From contig LNKV01000070.1 of assembly GCA_001465935.1 (NCBI GenBank), positions 62,001-126,000 on the forward strand: DNA of 64,000 nt, in the 5' to 3' direction. Position numbers and translations under genes: made by a program. Below, in pieces: positions 24,401 to 36,330 of this stretch. Source of the stretch: Clarireedia homoeocarpa. Taxonomy: Eukaryota > Ascomycota > Leotiomycetes > Helotiales > Rutstroemiaceae. The stretch's first letter is position 1. Each line of letters begins with the position of its first letter. The notes beneath the pieces are model-generated. The model was not told the DNA's origin. It searched no databases and saw only the letters and a list, made by a program, of their open reading frames with translations.

Positions 24401-24834
24401 TCTGATGAGTTGTTAAAATTTGAGTTGTTATTAGAAGCTGAAGTTGGCGAAGATAGTCGAGGTCTTAATGAAAAGATTCTCGTCGTTGAAGTTATTAACC
24501 TTCCGTGGTAGAAACCGCGATAGAAAGATGGTTAGAGAAAGGGATCGAAAGATTGAAGTAAAGGTACGAAAGGTTGGAGATGGATGGATGGAAAAGGTGT
24601 AAATGGAAAGAAGACGAGTGAGCGCGACTAAGGGATTGCTTTGACGGCGCGGCTCGAGTTGGTTCTAGCGTAGTCAGGTGATGCGCTAGTTCTTAACTTA
24701 GTAAGCAATTCATCTTTTCGAGTCCATTCGTAAATACGCATTTTCAAACACCTACGGTTTTGAGAAGCTTCTTTGGACACTCACTTTCTCATGTCATAGT
24801 GATTTGGCATACGAATAATAAGGAATAGCTCAAA
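24401..24834. promoter_or_regulatory. Divergent promoter region SUB2 / RPR2
   Basis: 434 bp separate the two start codons, which point away from each other. Both genes act on RNA, so shared regulation is plausible. I see no clear TATA box; AAAGG-rich purine segments lie nearer SUB2. Function as a bidirectional promoter is inference from arrangement. Confidence 0.6.
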
Positions 24835-25350
24835 ATGGCGAAAGGACAAGCTACGAAAGGAGTCGTGAAGGTTGCGAACAAAAACTTGTACAGCCGAGTC
24901 TCCTACCTTTACCAGGCTGCAACCTACCTCGCGATGCGAGAGCAAAGTGACCTAGATAAGCTCAGCACTGGTAGTTCGTCTCTAGAAACTGAAAATCGCT
25001 CCTCTACCATGAACGGTGAGAAAAAGCATGAGGCACCACTCCGACCTCTGTCCCGTCGATTGTTGTCTGACCTCCGCTCCGTCTCTTTAAAGGGTGTGAT
25101 GCGTATATCGCCAGCTATGAAAAATTCTATCTGCAAGAATTGCCAGACATTACTGATTGATGGTTCAACCAGTACGGCTGAGGTTGAGAACAAAAGCAAG
25201 GGCGGCAAAAAGCCTTGGGCTGACATGCTGGTTCGCAAATGCAACACTTGTGGTTTGGAAAAACGGTTCCCGGTAGCCGCAGAAAGACAACCACGACGGC
25301 CACATCGATCCACATCGAAAGTGCAGCAGACTCATGAGGCTTCTGCTTAA
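24835..25350 (+). CDS. RPR2: RNase P subunit, Rpr2/Rpp21/Snm1 family
   Basis: Single exon, 171 aa, start context AAAATGGCG. The N-terminal half is helical and basic (KNLYSRVSYLYQAATYLA, about residues 16-33), as in Rpp21, where these helices contact Rpp29. The C-terminal zinc ribbon is visible as CKNC at 100-103 and CNTC at 136-139, the four metal ligands, followed by a basic tail (RQPRRPHRS). The family processes tRNA 5' ends as part of RNase P; the related Snm1 works in RNase MRP, and I cannot separate these from sequence alone. A Ser-rich insertion (about 42-60) lengthens the linker. The context beside SUB2 fits an RNA-processing role. Confidence 0.85.
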   Translation: MAKGQATKGVVKVANKNLYSRVSYLYQAATYLAMREQSDLDKLSTGSSSLETENRSSTMNGEKKHEAPLRPLSRRLLSDLRSVSLKGVMRISPAMKNSICKNCQTLLIDGSTSTAEVENKSKGGKKPWADMLVRKCNTCGLEKRFPVAAERQPRRPHRSTSKVQQTHEASA

Positions 25351-25719
25351 GGTCATACTTCGATACTGCGAGATGACGTTATGCCATGTCTTTGAAGCCA
25401 AACGTGTGCTCCTTCATTGAGCTGACATGTCAAAGCAATATGCAGCAGCTTTTGATATTAGCACCTTGGAGCATGGTCGACTGGAGAGCGGCTGGGTCCT
25501 TCCATCATGATACGATCCTACCAAGACTGTTTCTATTGGTATATGGAAGTCTGATGTTCTGTTTGGCAGAAAAGTTCGTGCAACAATTTTACCCTAAGTT
25601 TTGTATTAGACACGGGAGCATCCGCCGCCGTTGAATTCAGAACATAAAAGTGATAGCCACAGCACTCTCGCAAAAACGTTTATATATACCAGGCAGATTT
25701 ATCTCGCAAAATCATTAAT
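25351..25719. other. Intergenic between RPR2 and F-box-like gene
   Basis: 369 bp with TATATATA at about 25680, some 40 bases before the next start codon, a candidate TATA element. No gene seen. Confidence 0.5.
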
Positions 25720-26637
25720 ATGCCTTCAACTACTTCCTCTTACCTCGATCTGCTGCCGGAAGAAATTCGGCAGGTGATATACGAAATCACTTTTGCCGAG
25801 GAGACAGATTTCACTAGCTCTGCTTTACTGGCTGCGTTAAAGGATCGTCCAAAGTTGTACGAAGGTGCTATCGTGGCCCGTAACCGCGTCTCAGCTACAG
25901 TTGGCACAGAGAACGAGGTGGAATTCAAGAAACTGCCCTATGCGCAGCGTAAGAAGATTCTGAACCTGAAGCTTATCTACAACTACAACGTCCCGTAAGC
26001 TAACATCTTACATACCCTGAAGCCAACCATTACTAAAATTCCTTTTTGTAGGAAGGACAGGCGTCACTTATGCCCCCGGCTAGAAGGCAGCTCTATGAGA
26101 CTTCTAAACAACATAGAGACGCTTTCACTGGACTTTTCAATGTGCAGCGCGATAGTTTGGACCTTATCGGGCTACCTTTTGAATGCTTCCACGAATCCAC
26201 GAAGACTAGTAGTCAGATTACCAGCCCCATTGAGACCTGTCAGCCGCCTCGAATTCCGCTCTTTCTAGACCTACATGAGCTACCGTGCACAAATCATGCC
26301 ACGCTATCTTCCGGAACACTTGCTAGGTACCAAGGACTGGCATGAGAACATCACTACAGACCATATCCCGTTCGCGCAAATGATGGAACCACCGAAGGAT
26401 GAAGTGGTTCTGGCACCCTGGCGCCAATTGTTCCTGCCTAGGAAGTCGGAAATCTATGAAATGAACACGTTAAATGGCAGGGTCCCCTGTGAAATTGACT
26501 ACATCAACATGAAGTTCGCAGGTGGTGTATATGGGAAATTAATGCGCGTTTCACCTCTTCAGTATACCGAGGAATGGTTCTGGGAGGATCAGTCTGGGAA
26601 GCGATTGCAATTAGTGGATAAATGCGGATCTTGGTAG
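25720..26637 (+). CDS. F-box-like protein, possibly broken by one in-frame TAG
   Basis: Exon 1 is 25720-25994, intron 25995-26051 (GTAAGC to TGTAG), then the frame continues to 26637. Residues 6-20, SSYLDLLPEEIRQVIYE, match the short fungal F-box/2EXR-like start (LPxEIRxxIYE). The rest has leucine-patterned segments (SMRLLNNIETLSLDFS, RRLVVRLPAP) and a C-terminal part with VLAPWRQLFLPRKSEIYEMN. A TAG at 26266-26268 interrupts the frame. Either it is a nonsense mutation (a CAG-to-TAG change would explain it), or a 60-nt phase-0 intron 26209-26268 (GTAGTC to TTTCTAG) removes it. The intron lacks a good branch site, so I lean to a broken gene. Products would be 266 aa if spliced. Confidence 0.5.
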
Positions 26638-28127
26638 ATGCTTGGGGAAGAAAGTCTATGCGAACCTAGCTGGTACTACTAGTGAGGAAATAAGCAATAT
26701 GTGGATCTGCGCTTCTGCGTCGTATATAGAATTGTACATGTTTGGTCGGAGCACGTGATACAGCATCAATGTCAATGGGAAGCAAAATTATCTTGTATCT
26801 GCTTCGAAGCAGCAGTGCAAGATGAAAGGACTTTTAGAAGATACTCACGTTTCTGGTCAATATCATGCCGTTCGGGCGCTACACAACTCCTAGTCTTGCC
26901 TATATATAAGAGGACCTTTTAAACTACATTTTACGTTCTCGTGAGTAACTTTACTCGTGCTTGAGCCGCTAGTACCCCCCACCCCCTTTTCCCTTCTTCC
27001 TTTCTACCATCTATCTATCTATCCATAGCCGTCGAGAAAAAAAAAACACAACCATGTTCAATTGGCTTGTTCTTGAACATCCATCCATGCACTAGCACGG
27101 TTTTTTGTCTTCTTCCCCAAATTAACTTGAACATCATACAAATCATCACGAATGAAACACAAACCTATAATCCACCACTCCACTCCACTCCACTCCACTC
27201 TCCTCAGCAGAGTAAATTGATACTTGATATTTAGTTTCCATTTAACTATGCATTGTGAAAAGTTGAAATCTTCAGACGATAACCTAACCAATCTCACAAT
27301 TGTAACTCATGCATACATACTACTGATTGATGTACTGTATGCGTGTGTATATACACCCGTCATTTCTTGAACATGATATGCTAATAATCTGAAGAAGTCG
27401 AAGGACTACTAATTTGGGGTCTTGGAGTACAGTATGAAGTATGAATTGTGCTGCATTGGCGGTGGGTAGAGGGAGAGGGAGGAGAGAGGAAGTTGTCGGA
27501 TGCGTCTGTATTCAGTTTGATAGGAATGGAAGGAGATGGGATGTGGCAAGATTGGTAGAGATGGAGAAATGTGTCGTTGTGTTTGATATTGTGAGGGAAT
27601 GAATGGCAGGAGGATCATGGCGGTATTGAGGAAAGGTAATGAAAGTGGAAGAGGAACACCTTGATGGGAAGGAATGGACAGATTCAATGGCCGTGCTCGA
27701 GATTCTCGAAGGACGAACAAACGTAGGAGGAATGCGGCGTCGTTCATTGTCTCGTGCGGACATGAATTGCCAAGGCGGACTTGTCGTGGAAGGTAGAGGG
27801 AACAAAATATGGTAGACCTCGTCATTCAGGCTTGTCCACGGTCAAGGATGAATACATTAACTCATGCTGACGATGGGCAAGTCTGGAGATAGAACACTTC
27901 ATTCAAAACTTCACTTAAAAGCCTTACAGGAACAGCACAAAAGACATGTGATGCGTGAAATGATTAATTTCTATCGCTATTCATTCATTCATTCATTCCG
28001 TCCGCCCATCAACCAGCCCATGATATCAATAACAGTCAATAAACCCATAATCTCCCAGTAATCCGACCGAACCAGTCGTCCGGAGTATTATCATATCATC
28101 GTTCGAAAAGTTGTGAAAGTAATAGAT
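26638..28127. other. Intergenic, simple-sequence rich
   Basis: Contains a CTATCTATCTAT run near 27010, five CCACT units at 27175-27199 and ATTC repeats near 27980-27995. The 27410-27830 part is purine-rich on the plus strand, so its minus-strand frames (Pro/Ser-rich, up to 138 codons) are composition artefacts. No gene supported. Confidence 0.5.
27175..27199. repeat. CCACT pentamer repeat, five units
   Basis: Five perfect CCACT units in the intergenic region downstream of the F-box-like gene. Confidence 0.95.
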
Positions 28128-28564
28128 TTACTTGTCGTTGCCAGTCAAACTGTTGGCTATTGAAGGTGTTAGTGAGAATGTTTTTTCGGGTAGAAGATAA
28201 GAGGGAAACATACCGGTGTTGGAGAGAGTATCGGAGACAGTGTTGCCAGCGTTGCTAGCAGCGTCGGTGACGGAACCAAGGATGCCTTGGCCTTGCTTTT
28301 GAGCTTCGTCGGTGTTGCCTTGAACAGAGTCGGAGACCTTTTGTGTGGTGGACTTGGAGTCAGCTGCAGAGATGAAGTGTTAGTATATAAAGTATTGCCG
28401 AAGACATCGCAGGTGAGAAACATACATGGTTGAACGGCACCGGCAGCCTTGTCAGCGAGACCAGAGGTCTTGTCACCAGCTTGCTCGAGGGTAGACTTTT
28501 GGGAGTCAGGCTTGACCTTGTCGGCGATCTTGTCGGTGTTATCTTTGCGGAGAGCGTCAGACAT
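28128..28564 (-). CDS. HSP12: Hsp12/Hsp9-like small heat-shock (Wh11-type) protein
   Basis: Three exons on the minus strand, 28564-28426, 28363-28214, 28156-28128, giving 105 aa (budding yeast Hsp12 is about 109). It begins MSDALRKDNTDKIADKVKPD, then QKSTLEQAGDKTSGLADKAAG and QKVSDSVQGNTDEAQKQGQG, ending NSLTGNDK. This is the HSP9/HSP12 family: small, highly charged, without cysteine, unstructured in water and folding into amphipathic helices on membranes, strongly induced by heat, osmotic stress and entry into stationary phase or sporulation. Introns use GTATGT donors and all phases agree. The promoter upstream (28565-28700) is CA/TC-rich; I did not find an unambiguous AGGGG stress element on the sense strand. 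Confidence 0.9.
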
Positions 28565-30598
28565 TTTGATTGATGTGTTGGTTTGAAAAGTGGTGTGGTT
28601 GGAAGTGTTGTTTTGAAGTTGTAGGTTGAGATTGAGATTGAGATCGCTGATGTGAATGAAGAAGAAAAGGTGAGTATGGGGGAAGAGAGGTCACCTTCTT
28701 ATACTGCAGATTTGAAGAGGATGAAGACTAGGCATGAGGTAACGTCCCATCTTTCCTTCCCACTTCTTTGCTTAAACCTGTTTGCAAGGGAAATCCAACA
28801 CAGCAAGCAGTAGGACCGCCTAATGTGGGGTGCTTACCTACATTCGAGCTTTCCTGCATAACTCCAAGGCATGCAGTAGGAAGGGACAGTCGAGCAGGGT
28901 AAAGGAAGGCGCCAGAGCTACCTTTGCTACCCATGAGAACGAAGGAAAGAACGTCATATTAGGTCCGCAAGACACAAGCCACAGAAAGCATGGTGTGGCT
29001 TTTGGAGGCTCTTATTCGTGGACTGTGGCCAGGCCGTGTGGCCAGATCGTCATAGTTCTCATAGCTCTGCTACTCCCCTTCCTGATTCCTACCAGTTATG
29101 AGGCAGCCGAGTAGGAAGGAGTCAGGCTATCGCAAAGTGTATGGTAAAATGTGGACTTCCATGTGAATGGGGATTTTCGGAGCAGAAGAGCTTTCCACCA
29201 GTAAGCATCTGCACTTACGGAGGGGTATTTGCAAACATGGGAAAGTACGAACAGGTGGGAGGAAAAGGGCAGAAAATAGCATGTAACCCACAGTGGCTCG
29301 AGTGGTCAAAAAGTTAGCAGATGTGGAAAAGCTGGTTCGGGATTCTGCATGATGTAATTGGTGACAAGGGGCGCAAACGCCTTAGGTGTGGCTGATGTCA
29401 TTTTCCGACCTGGAAAATGGGGGCAGCTGGGACAGGATTCGACGGCCATATCGATCGTGATCCAATTTATGGAGAGGCTGAAGAGCCCAAGAGGATACAT
29501 GGCGCTTGTACCTTGAACCGTACTGCATGGAGGGCAATGGCTTACGGGGAATAAGAAAAATCACTCATCGCGTGATGGATAGCCAAAAGGGTCTCATCGG
29601 TAGGGTAAATGATACAATCAATTATCATCGAGATCTGTTGGATCGGACATCGGGCGGCGAGAAAGGCGTGCGGGACAGGGCACGTGACAGATCAGTTCAT
29701 TCCGGGCTGTGGCTAAGGCATTGGTGAGGTAAATGTAAATGCCTGAAGTGGAAAGATTGAGGATATACGTTCCAAGTCGGTGGGTACCTCGCGGGAACAC
29801 TGAGCAGTCATGATAATTTGACAAGATAGCCAATGCATATAAACCATACCTCAGAATGCTAAATAAAGCAACAACTAGTTGCTGGCAGCCAGGCACTTGT
29901 TCTTACCATCTATACTTAGGAGGCGACTCAGTCGTTGCAAAAAGGGGGTGCAGCCGATGCTGCTGGCGCGGGGAGTGAGTGAAGCTATCATGAGGTTGAC
30001 TGTGAGATGTAGAATATGGGATTTCGTACGCTTGGGATTGTTCTCAACCGTATAAATCATGTGATAAGGAACAGTTGCGAGGTATCAAGCACCGTGAATA
30101 GTTTTTGACTCTGTGAGAGATGGTTGAAGCTGCTGTTTCGGAATAGCCTCAGAAGTCCACGGCACCGCGAAAAACAAAGACCAGCACGAGGAATTCGTTT
30201 CTATCACCTTCGGAACTCGCTCAAATATTGTTCCGGCAGACGCGCTTTCCACGATTTTATTTGGTTGGCCGTGTTTGGTTGGTTGCCTCGGACAACTGCA
30301 CGTTTCAAGGGCTATTCCAATCAAAACAATCCCCCCACCTACCTTATGCATATCAAGATGGGAGATCTAATGCAGCTGCAGCCAGAACATCTTAACTTTT
30401 CTTGAACTTCAATCCAACAAAAGGTCCCCGCTTCACACACTTCTCCTGTTCGTTACGTCCAACAATCATATCCATCTGCAGCCCAAACGAATTGCCATCA
30501 ATTGATTCAACCTTGCTTTATTGACCGTGCTCTGCTGTGTCGCAGTCGCACCATTCCTACTATTCGACCTTGCGATAAGGATTTATCAGCCATAAACA
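28565..30598. other. Long divergent intergenic region HSP12-like / DBF2
   Basis: About 2 kb between two start codons facing away from each other. Short frames on both strands have no motifs. The final 200 bases before DBF2 are CT- and CAA-rich, typical of a 5' leader. No gene supported. Confidence 0.5.
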
Positions 30599-32822
30599 AT
30601 GTCGAGCTTCATAACCAATCTTTTCCCCTCAGTGCAAGCTGGCAGACATGACAACATCTTGCCAGTTCCTCCACCGCCTCTACATACTCGCTCAAGTCAA
30701 AATGATGGGCCTGGCGATCGACCTAGCACCCCCCCGATCAGCAGAAATAACTTCATTACCCCAGTCTCAACACCTCAAGGAAGTCCAAGCAAGAATCGCA
30801 ATCCGCCCGGTGCACACGAGTTACCAACAGCTTTCGACAATGCGATGAAGCTTACCCCAACGAATTTAGGAAATCCCACTAAAATCGGACGCCCTCAGAG
30901 TGGAACGCCTTTATCGCTGGGCAAAGGCAACACATTCGCTGCTGACGACTCATTCTTCACCAACCCAGCCACCAACGGTGATGAGAGTGTCATACAAAAA
31001 CCTGCGATACCCTCTGGAAGTCCTGTACGACGGCAAGGCAAAGAAAACAATAACCCTCCTGCCTCGAGATTACCTGAACCCACTACACAAAATCAAGCAG
31101 CAATTTCACGTCAGGAATTGTATCAAACCAGAGAGGTACCCCCACCACCAACCAGAAAATACAACACTCAGCGCGGATTGACGGCTGAAGAACTGGAGAT
31201 TTTGCATAAACCAAATGTTAAACGGTTGGCAAACGTTACACAACTATGTAAGACATGCTGATTCAAAGGTCGCAATCCCCGCTAACAAGCTGCAGACTTC
31301 CTTGACTACTACTTTGACCTCTTAAGCTATGTCGGCGCACGTCAGAATCGACTCAACCATTTCAAAGCTGAGTATCCTGCTCCTCCAGCAACCCCCGAAG
31401 AGGTTTTCAATCCCGTTTGGCATAAGTATACTGGCAGAGAGCGTGCCAATCTACGAAAGCGTCGAGTCCGCCTACGCCAAGGTGATTTCCAAATTCTTAC
31501 ACAGGTTGGACAGGGTGGTTATGGACAAGTATTTCTTGCTCAGAAGAAGGATACCAGAGAGGTGTGCGCTTTGAAGGTTATGAGCAAGAAATTATTGTTC
31601 AAGCTTGATGAAGTTAGACACGTTCTTACGGAGCGAGATATTCTAACAAATGCAAAGAGCGAATGGCTGGTTAGGTTGCTCTACTCTTTCCAAGATGAAA
31701 AGAGTATTTATTTGGCAATGGTAGGCTGACCGATGGGCAAATGACCATATCCACTAATATTCTGTAGGAATATGTCCCTGGTGGAGATTTCCGAACCTTG
31801 CTTAACAACACTGGTGTTTTGGCCAATCGACATGCCCGATTCTACATAGCTGAAATGTTTTGCTCTGTAGATGCTCTACATCAATTGGGTTACATTCATA
31901 GAGATCTGAAGCCTGAAAACTTCCTCATTGATTCTACCGGACATGTCAAACTAACAGATTTTGGACTCGCTGCAGGTTTCCTTGCTCCAGGAAAGATCGA
32001 ATCTATGCGTGTAAAATTGGAGAAAGTCGGAGAAACGTATGTTCCTTTCGGCAAACCAATCGAGGAACGTACAGTTGCAGAGCGACGAGAGGGCTACAGG
32101 TCGTTGAGAAACAGAGATGTTAACTACGCCAAGTCAATCGTTGGTTCTCCTGATTATATGGCCCCTGAAGTTCTGAAAGGAGATGAGTATGACTACTCAG
32201 TCGATTACTGGAGTCTGGGCTGTATGCATTTCGAGGCGTTGACTGGCTTCCCACCATTTGCTGGCTCAACTGTTGATGAAACCTGGAAGAATCTTAAGCA
32301 TTGGAGAGAGGTCCTGAAGCGACCAGTTTGGGAAGATCCAAATTACTTCATCAGTAACCGTACATGGAACTTCATCACAAGGTAATGCCTCCGTTGCTCC
32401 CAGTGCACTTTTAGTCTATTTGCTAACCTTATCATAGCTGCATCACATCCAAATCTAAGCGGTTCGCCAACATCCAAGAAGTTTACAGCCACCAATACTT
32501 TGCCGAAGTCGACTGGACCACCCTCCGTTCTCAACGAGCACCGTTTGTTCCAGAGCTCGACTCCGAGACAGATGCTGGCTACTTTGATGATTTCAGCAAT
32601 GAATCGGATATGGCGAAGTATAAAGAGGTTCATGATAAACAAACGGCGTTAGAAAATATGGCGGATAGAGAGGACCCAATGAGCAAGAGTCTCTTCGTGG
32701 GCTTTACTTTCAGACATAGGAAGCCAAACGCGGACGAGGATGGTGCGGGTGCCAATGCGAATGGGAAGGCGAGTCCGAGGAAACCGATTGCTACGGATGG
32801 CAGTTTTGGGACAATGTTGTAG
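30599..32822 (+). CDS. DBF2: NDR-family serine/threonine kinase Dbf2/Sid2
   Basis: Four exons: 30599-31247, 31296-31720, 31768-32381, 32438-32822, giving 690 aa. Residues 1-210 are Pro/Ser-rich and disordered. The N-terminal regulatory part starts YFLDYYFDLLSYVGARQNRL (about 217-236), the Mob-binding region typical of Dbf2. The kinase domain runs from about 280: glycine loop VGQGGYGQV, lysine in CALKVMSKK (K310), HRDLKPEN (catalytic Asp about 404), DFG at about 422, the extended insert before the activation segment found in NDR kinases, and SPDYMAPEVL. The C-terminal hydrophobic motif FVGFTFRH is at about 649-656. GQGGYGQV together with the YFLDYYFDLL region favours Dbf2/Sid2 over Cbk1/Cot1. 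It would act with a Mob1 partner in the mitotic exit/septation network. Confidence 0.95.
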
Positions 32823-35627
32823 AGCGTTGGTGGTAGTGGTGGAGAATTGATGAAGGAGGGTGAAGCGAAGGGGGGTTGCTGATGACTTGTTTGCTTAACC
32901 CCAAACTTATATTGCAGTGTGTTTGGAGTGTAAGAGGGTTGATTCCTTTAATTGTTCTTTTTGGCTTTTAGGAAGTGATGATTGATGGATGCTGATGAAC
33001 GAAATATATGATGTAGAATGGAGTGAAATGGAATGGAATGGGAATTGATGTATGAAATTAGCGCTGGTATGGGGGATGGATTGGAAGGAAAGGATGGATG
33101 GAATGAAGGCGTATCTTGTGGCGTTTCGTTTACTTTATTAAAGTAGTATTTCTATGTTTGTTCTTTTATTTGTCTGTGTTACCGGGTCCACTGTGTCTAC
33201 TAGGTTGCCACTTTCTGTTAGTGTGGCGGTTGGTTTGGTGATTAATGGGTTGGGTTGGTTGACTTTGGGGTGATTGGTGGATGGATGTACTGTTATTGTA
33301 TTTTTCCTTGGGAGTTGGTATTTGTTTGATAAGTGTTGCGGGCGTGGAAGGAAGGGGGAAGGGGAGGATGGATAGGTGGATGAGAGGTGAGGTTGTGGAA
33401 GAAGGGGGAGATGGGACGAAGGGAGTTGGGGATGGAGAGATAAGGAGGAGACGAGATGGCAGAGTGGTGGTAACGTGATGTGTTTATTAGAGTATGGATG
33501 TGCGGATGGGTAGGAGCAGGTGTAGGAGTAGGAGTAGATGAATAGGGGTAGGGGTAGAGATAGGTCGAATATAAGTATCGTTTTAGTAGATATTATATGA
33601 TCTGGAATGATGTGGTTTTATGTGTGTTAACTTTTGAACGGGTGAAGAAGTGAATGGAGGGAGGGATGTGGTGGGCGGAAGTAATAAGTGTAATTTTGTG
33701 GACAGCTAGATGTACCAATACTGGTAGTGGTAGTGGCATGGCGAGCATCTGTTGGGAGGAGAGGATGGAGAAGAGTAGGAGAGGAGAGAGGGAAGGAGAA
33801 AGAAAGGAAGGAAGTGTACTAATATGTGTTGATGTGAGTTCCATATCGTTGCTTGGAAGGTTTGTGCTTCGAGGCGAAGCGGAAATAAGTTTGTTTTTGT
33901 GAGGAAATTTGTGCAGAGTAAGTCAATCAACCATTTTGCTTCATAGGTAGGATGTGGTTTCATTGTGGTGGTTTAAATTTAAGAAGATATATTGATGGTA
34001 CGTGGGCGAATGCTTGGGAGGGAGAGATATACGGGTTGCTCGGTGGAAGTCGGAAGGGAGAAGTGGTATATGTGTCTGAGGCTATGAAATAGAGAAACTC
34101 GTTGGGAGAGCGCGGCGGAGGAGGATTTTGAGGAAGGAAATAGAAGATGTTGAAAGGTAGGGGAGCAGGTAGGGAGGAAGACAAAGGTAGGAGTGAGATA
34201 TGGGGTGACGATAGATCATCCAATGAGAGGAGTAAGTCACTGGGTGAGCGGAGGATGAAAGTACTAGAAAAGAGGCTACTAACTTAGCAGTCAGGTATCT
34301 TTAGACTCGTCAGTTAAAATGATACCCCCCGAAGGACAGGTATTCAACCAGATGAGTCACGACCGAAGATAAAGTTATGAAGTTGAAATTCGAGCCTTAT
34401 AGTATGGCTGAAGTCTCATATCATTCTTATAGAGAGGAAAGATACAACTTTGAAGTTCAGCTGAAGTCCCAATTTTAGATGTTGCTGGATACCTCACAAT
34501 CTCGATTTGGATGGATATCAAACTCATGGAACTCCTCTACACGACGGGAATATCAGTTTCGAGCGTTGTGCGGCGTGAGTATGCGGAGCAGTCTCACTTG
34601 CAGTTGGCGTTTCGATTGGAAAGATTATGAAGTCCACAGGGATGAGCGGAGTCTCTCCTACGGATGTGCGAGCTCGATAGAAAAGTGGAAGGTGGGGCCT
34701 CGCATTGGGAAATCATGGAGAGAGATTGAATAATGTGCTGATTACACGTACGATACCAAACAAACAGAGAAATGATTGACAGGTTACCCACTCGGTCAGT
34801 TCATTAGGATTAGCTTTTCAGAAAATGTTTGGTTCGACCCAAGAGTATGGTTCGGCCGCGCACCCCCTAGCTCCGACTACGTGCCCCTACCCCGCGCCGT
34901 TTCGGACGTTTGGCCGTATTTGGTATTCCGAACATGGATTCGGTCTGAAATCTGGTGTTGTCAATGATAAGCTTATTTTTTGCCTTTATGGGCTTGGGCT
35001 TGGGCAGGGACGTATGATGAGTTGGAATATTGCTCCGGCTACACATATCCTGATTACCGCGAGAAGTAGTAAACTGGAGCGAGTTGAATGAGGAGTTTTG
35101 AACGGAGTTAGAAGGTGGTGAGCTTTGAGCTGATGGAGAATATCAGTAAGTGGTTGGTGGTCGAGTGTCATGCTGGCTGGTAGAGGATGAGATGAAATTG
35201 CACATTGGGAAGTCTATTTATATTAAGAGATAAAAGGCGAGAAGACCAGTTAGAATTTGCCAGAATCTGGGTCGCTGCGATTGGCAATGGGAAATTTGGA
35301 CTGGTGATATGGTTATCAAACAAGTAAATTTCGGCGAGAACTTATGTTCTGCAAGGCTTATTTTCGTTTACGTATGACAAAGACCAGGGATGTTTATTTC
35401 TTGTCAGTTCCAGCCCGGCTGGGGACTGTGCTACGTGTTGGTATAGTGTTGGAAGCTCAGTCGGTTAGTTGGTAGCGTTCTCATGTTCTATACGGCATAG
35501 TTAGATGGACTGGGAAGAAGAGTGTCTCAGAATCTCTCAGCAGAGAAAAAAATGCTTTAGATAGGGTGACTGCTGGATGTTAGGAAATGGTACAGCAATT
35601 TAGTGTCAGCTGTGAAGCTTTCGAGGT
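32823..35627. other. Purine-rich intergenic region
   Basis: From 33260 to 34260 the plus strand is strongly G/A-rich (GGGGTAGGGGTAGAGATAGG-type), so the Pro/Ser-rich minus-strand frames are composition artefacts. Later frames (34479-34733, 34825-35091) have no motif. No gene supported. Confidence 0.5.
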
Positions 35628-36157
35628 ATGCCATCTCAACCCAGTAAGAATGCGCTTTCTCCTGTGCATCAAGAGACCCCTGATGATGAGAGCAAGACTA
35701 ATCAATCGATTTGGTGACTCCAGAATGAGCTTGCGTGTCTAGGTTGCTCAAGAGATCAAGCTTGAAGCAGACGTCGACGTGAAGAAAGAATTCCATGTTA
35801 GAGAGGAAAATGAAAATGCGAGAAAACAGACAGGAAGAATGACGAGACTCAAAGCCAAAATAGGACGAGCTTTTGGCAGGGTTCGGGAATTTTGGGATAC
35901 CGTGAAGAGTTGGAGAAGAGAGGTAGAAGTTTCTCGTAAGTCAGCCCCTTCTTTGCGGAGAGATTGTAGTCGTGTAGTCAGGACTAAAGAGGGAGAGAGA
36001 GGTTGTGGGCTTAACGTCAACAACTTGAACTCAAGTTGCAGATCTCTCGGAGTTGAAGCTCAGAAACAGACGCTGATGTGTTATATTGTGTTTTCTAGGA
36101 AGAAGGCGAGCCGAGAAATACGACACGTATTTGGTCGAGGACGAGGGATTATGGTGA
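35628..36157 (+). CDS. Small hypothetical protein with a 16-nt first exon
   Basis: Proposed exons 35628-35643, 35753-35935, 36099-36157, giving 85 aa. Exon 2 is a charged coiled-coil-like stretch (VKKEFHVREENENARK, then GRAFGRVREFWDTVKSWRRE). The GTAAGT donor at 35936 and the TTTTCTAG acceptor at 36098 join VEVSR to RRRAEKYDTYLVEDEGLW and a stop; exon lengths sum to a multiple of three. The first exon (MPSQP) is less certain: it uses GTAAGA, a CTAATC branch and a CAAG acceptor at 35751-35752. No domain is recognised. The protein is basic in the middle and acidic at the end and has no signal peptide or membrane segment. An alternative start further upstream cannot be excluded. Confidence 0.45.
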
Positions 36158-36280
36158 AAGTAATGGTGTGTATACAGGAAAGATACGCAACGCAAGGGAT
36201 TGCGAGATGAGAGGTTCTTCCACAGTGGGAAACCGATCTTGAGCCAGATTTTGAATACGGGAAAAGAAATGTAATGCAGT

Positions 36281-36330
<50 letters not shown>

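Noticed and set aside
33593..34223. Minus-strand Pro/Ser/Leu-rich frames
   Set aside because: They arise from the G/A-rich plus strand. No splice sites or motifs support them.
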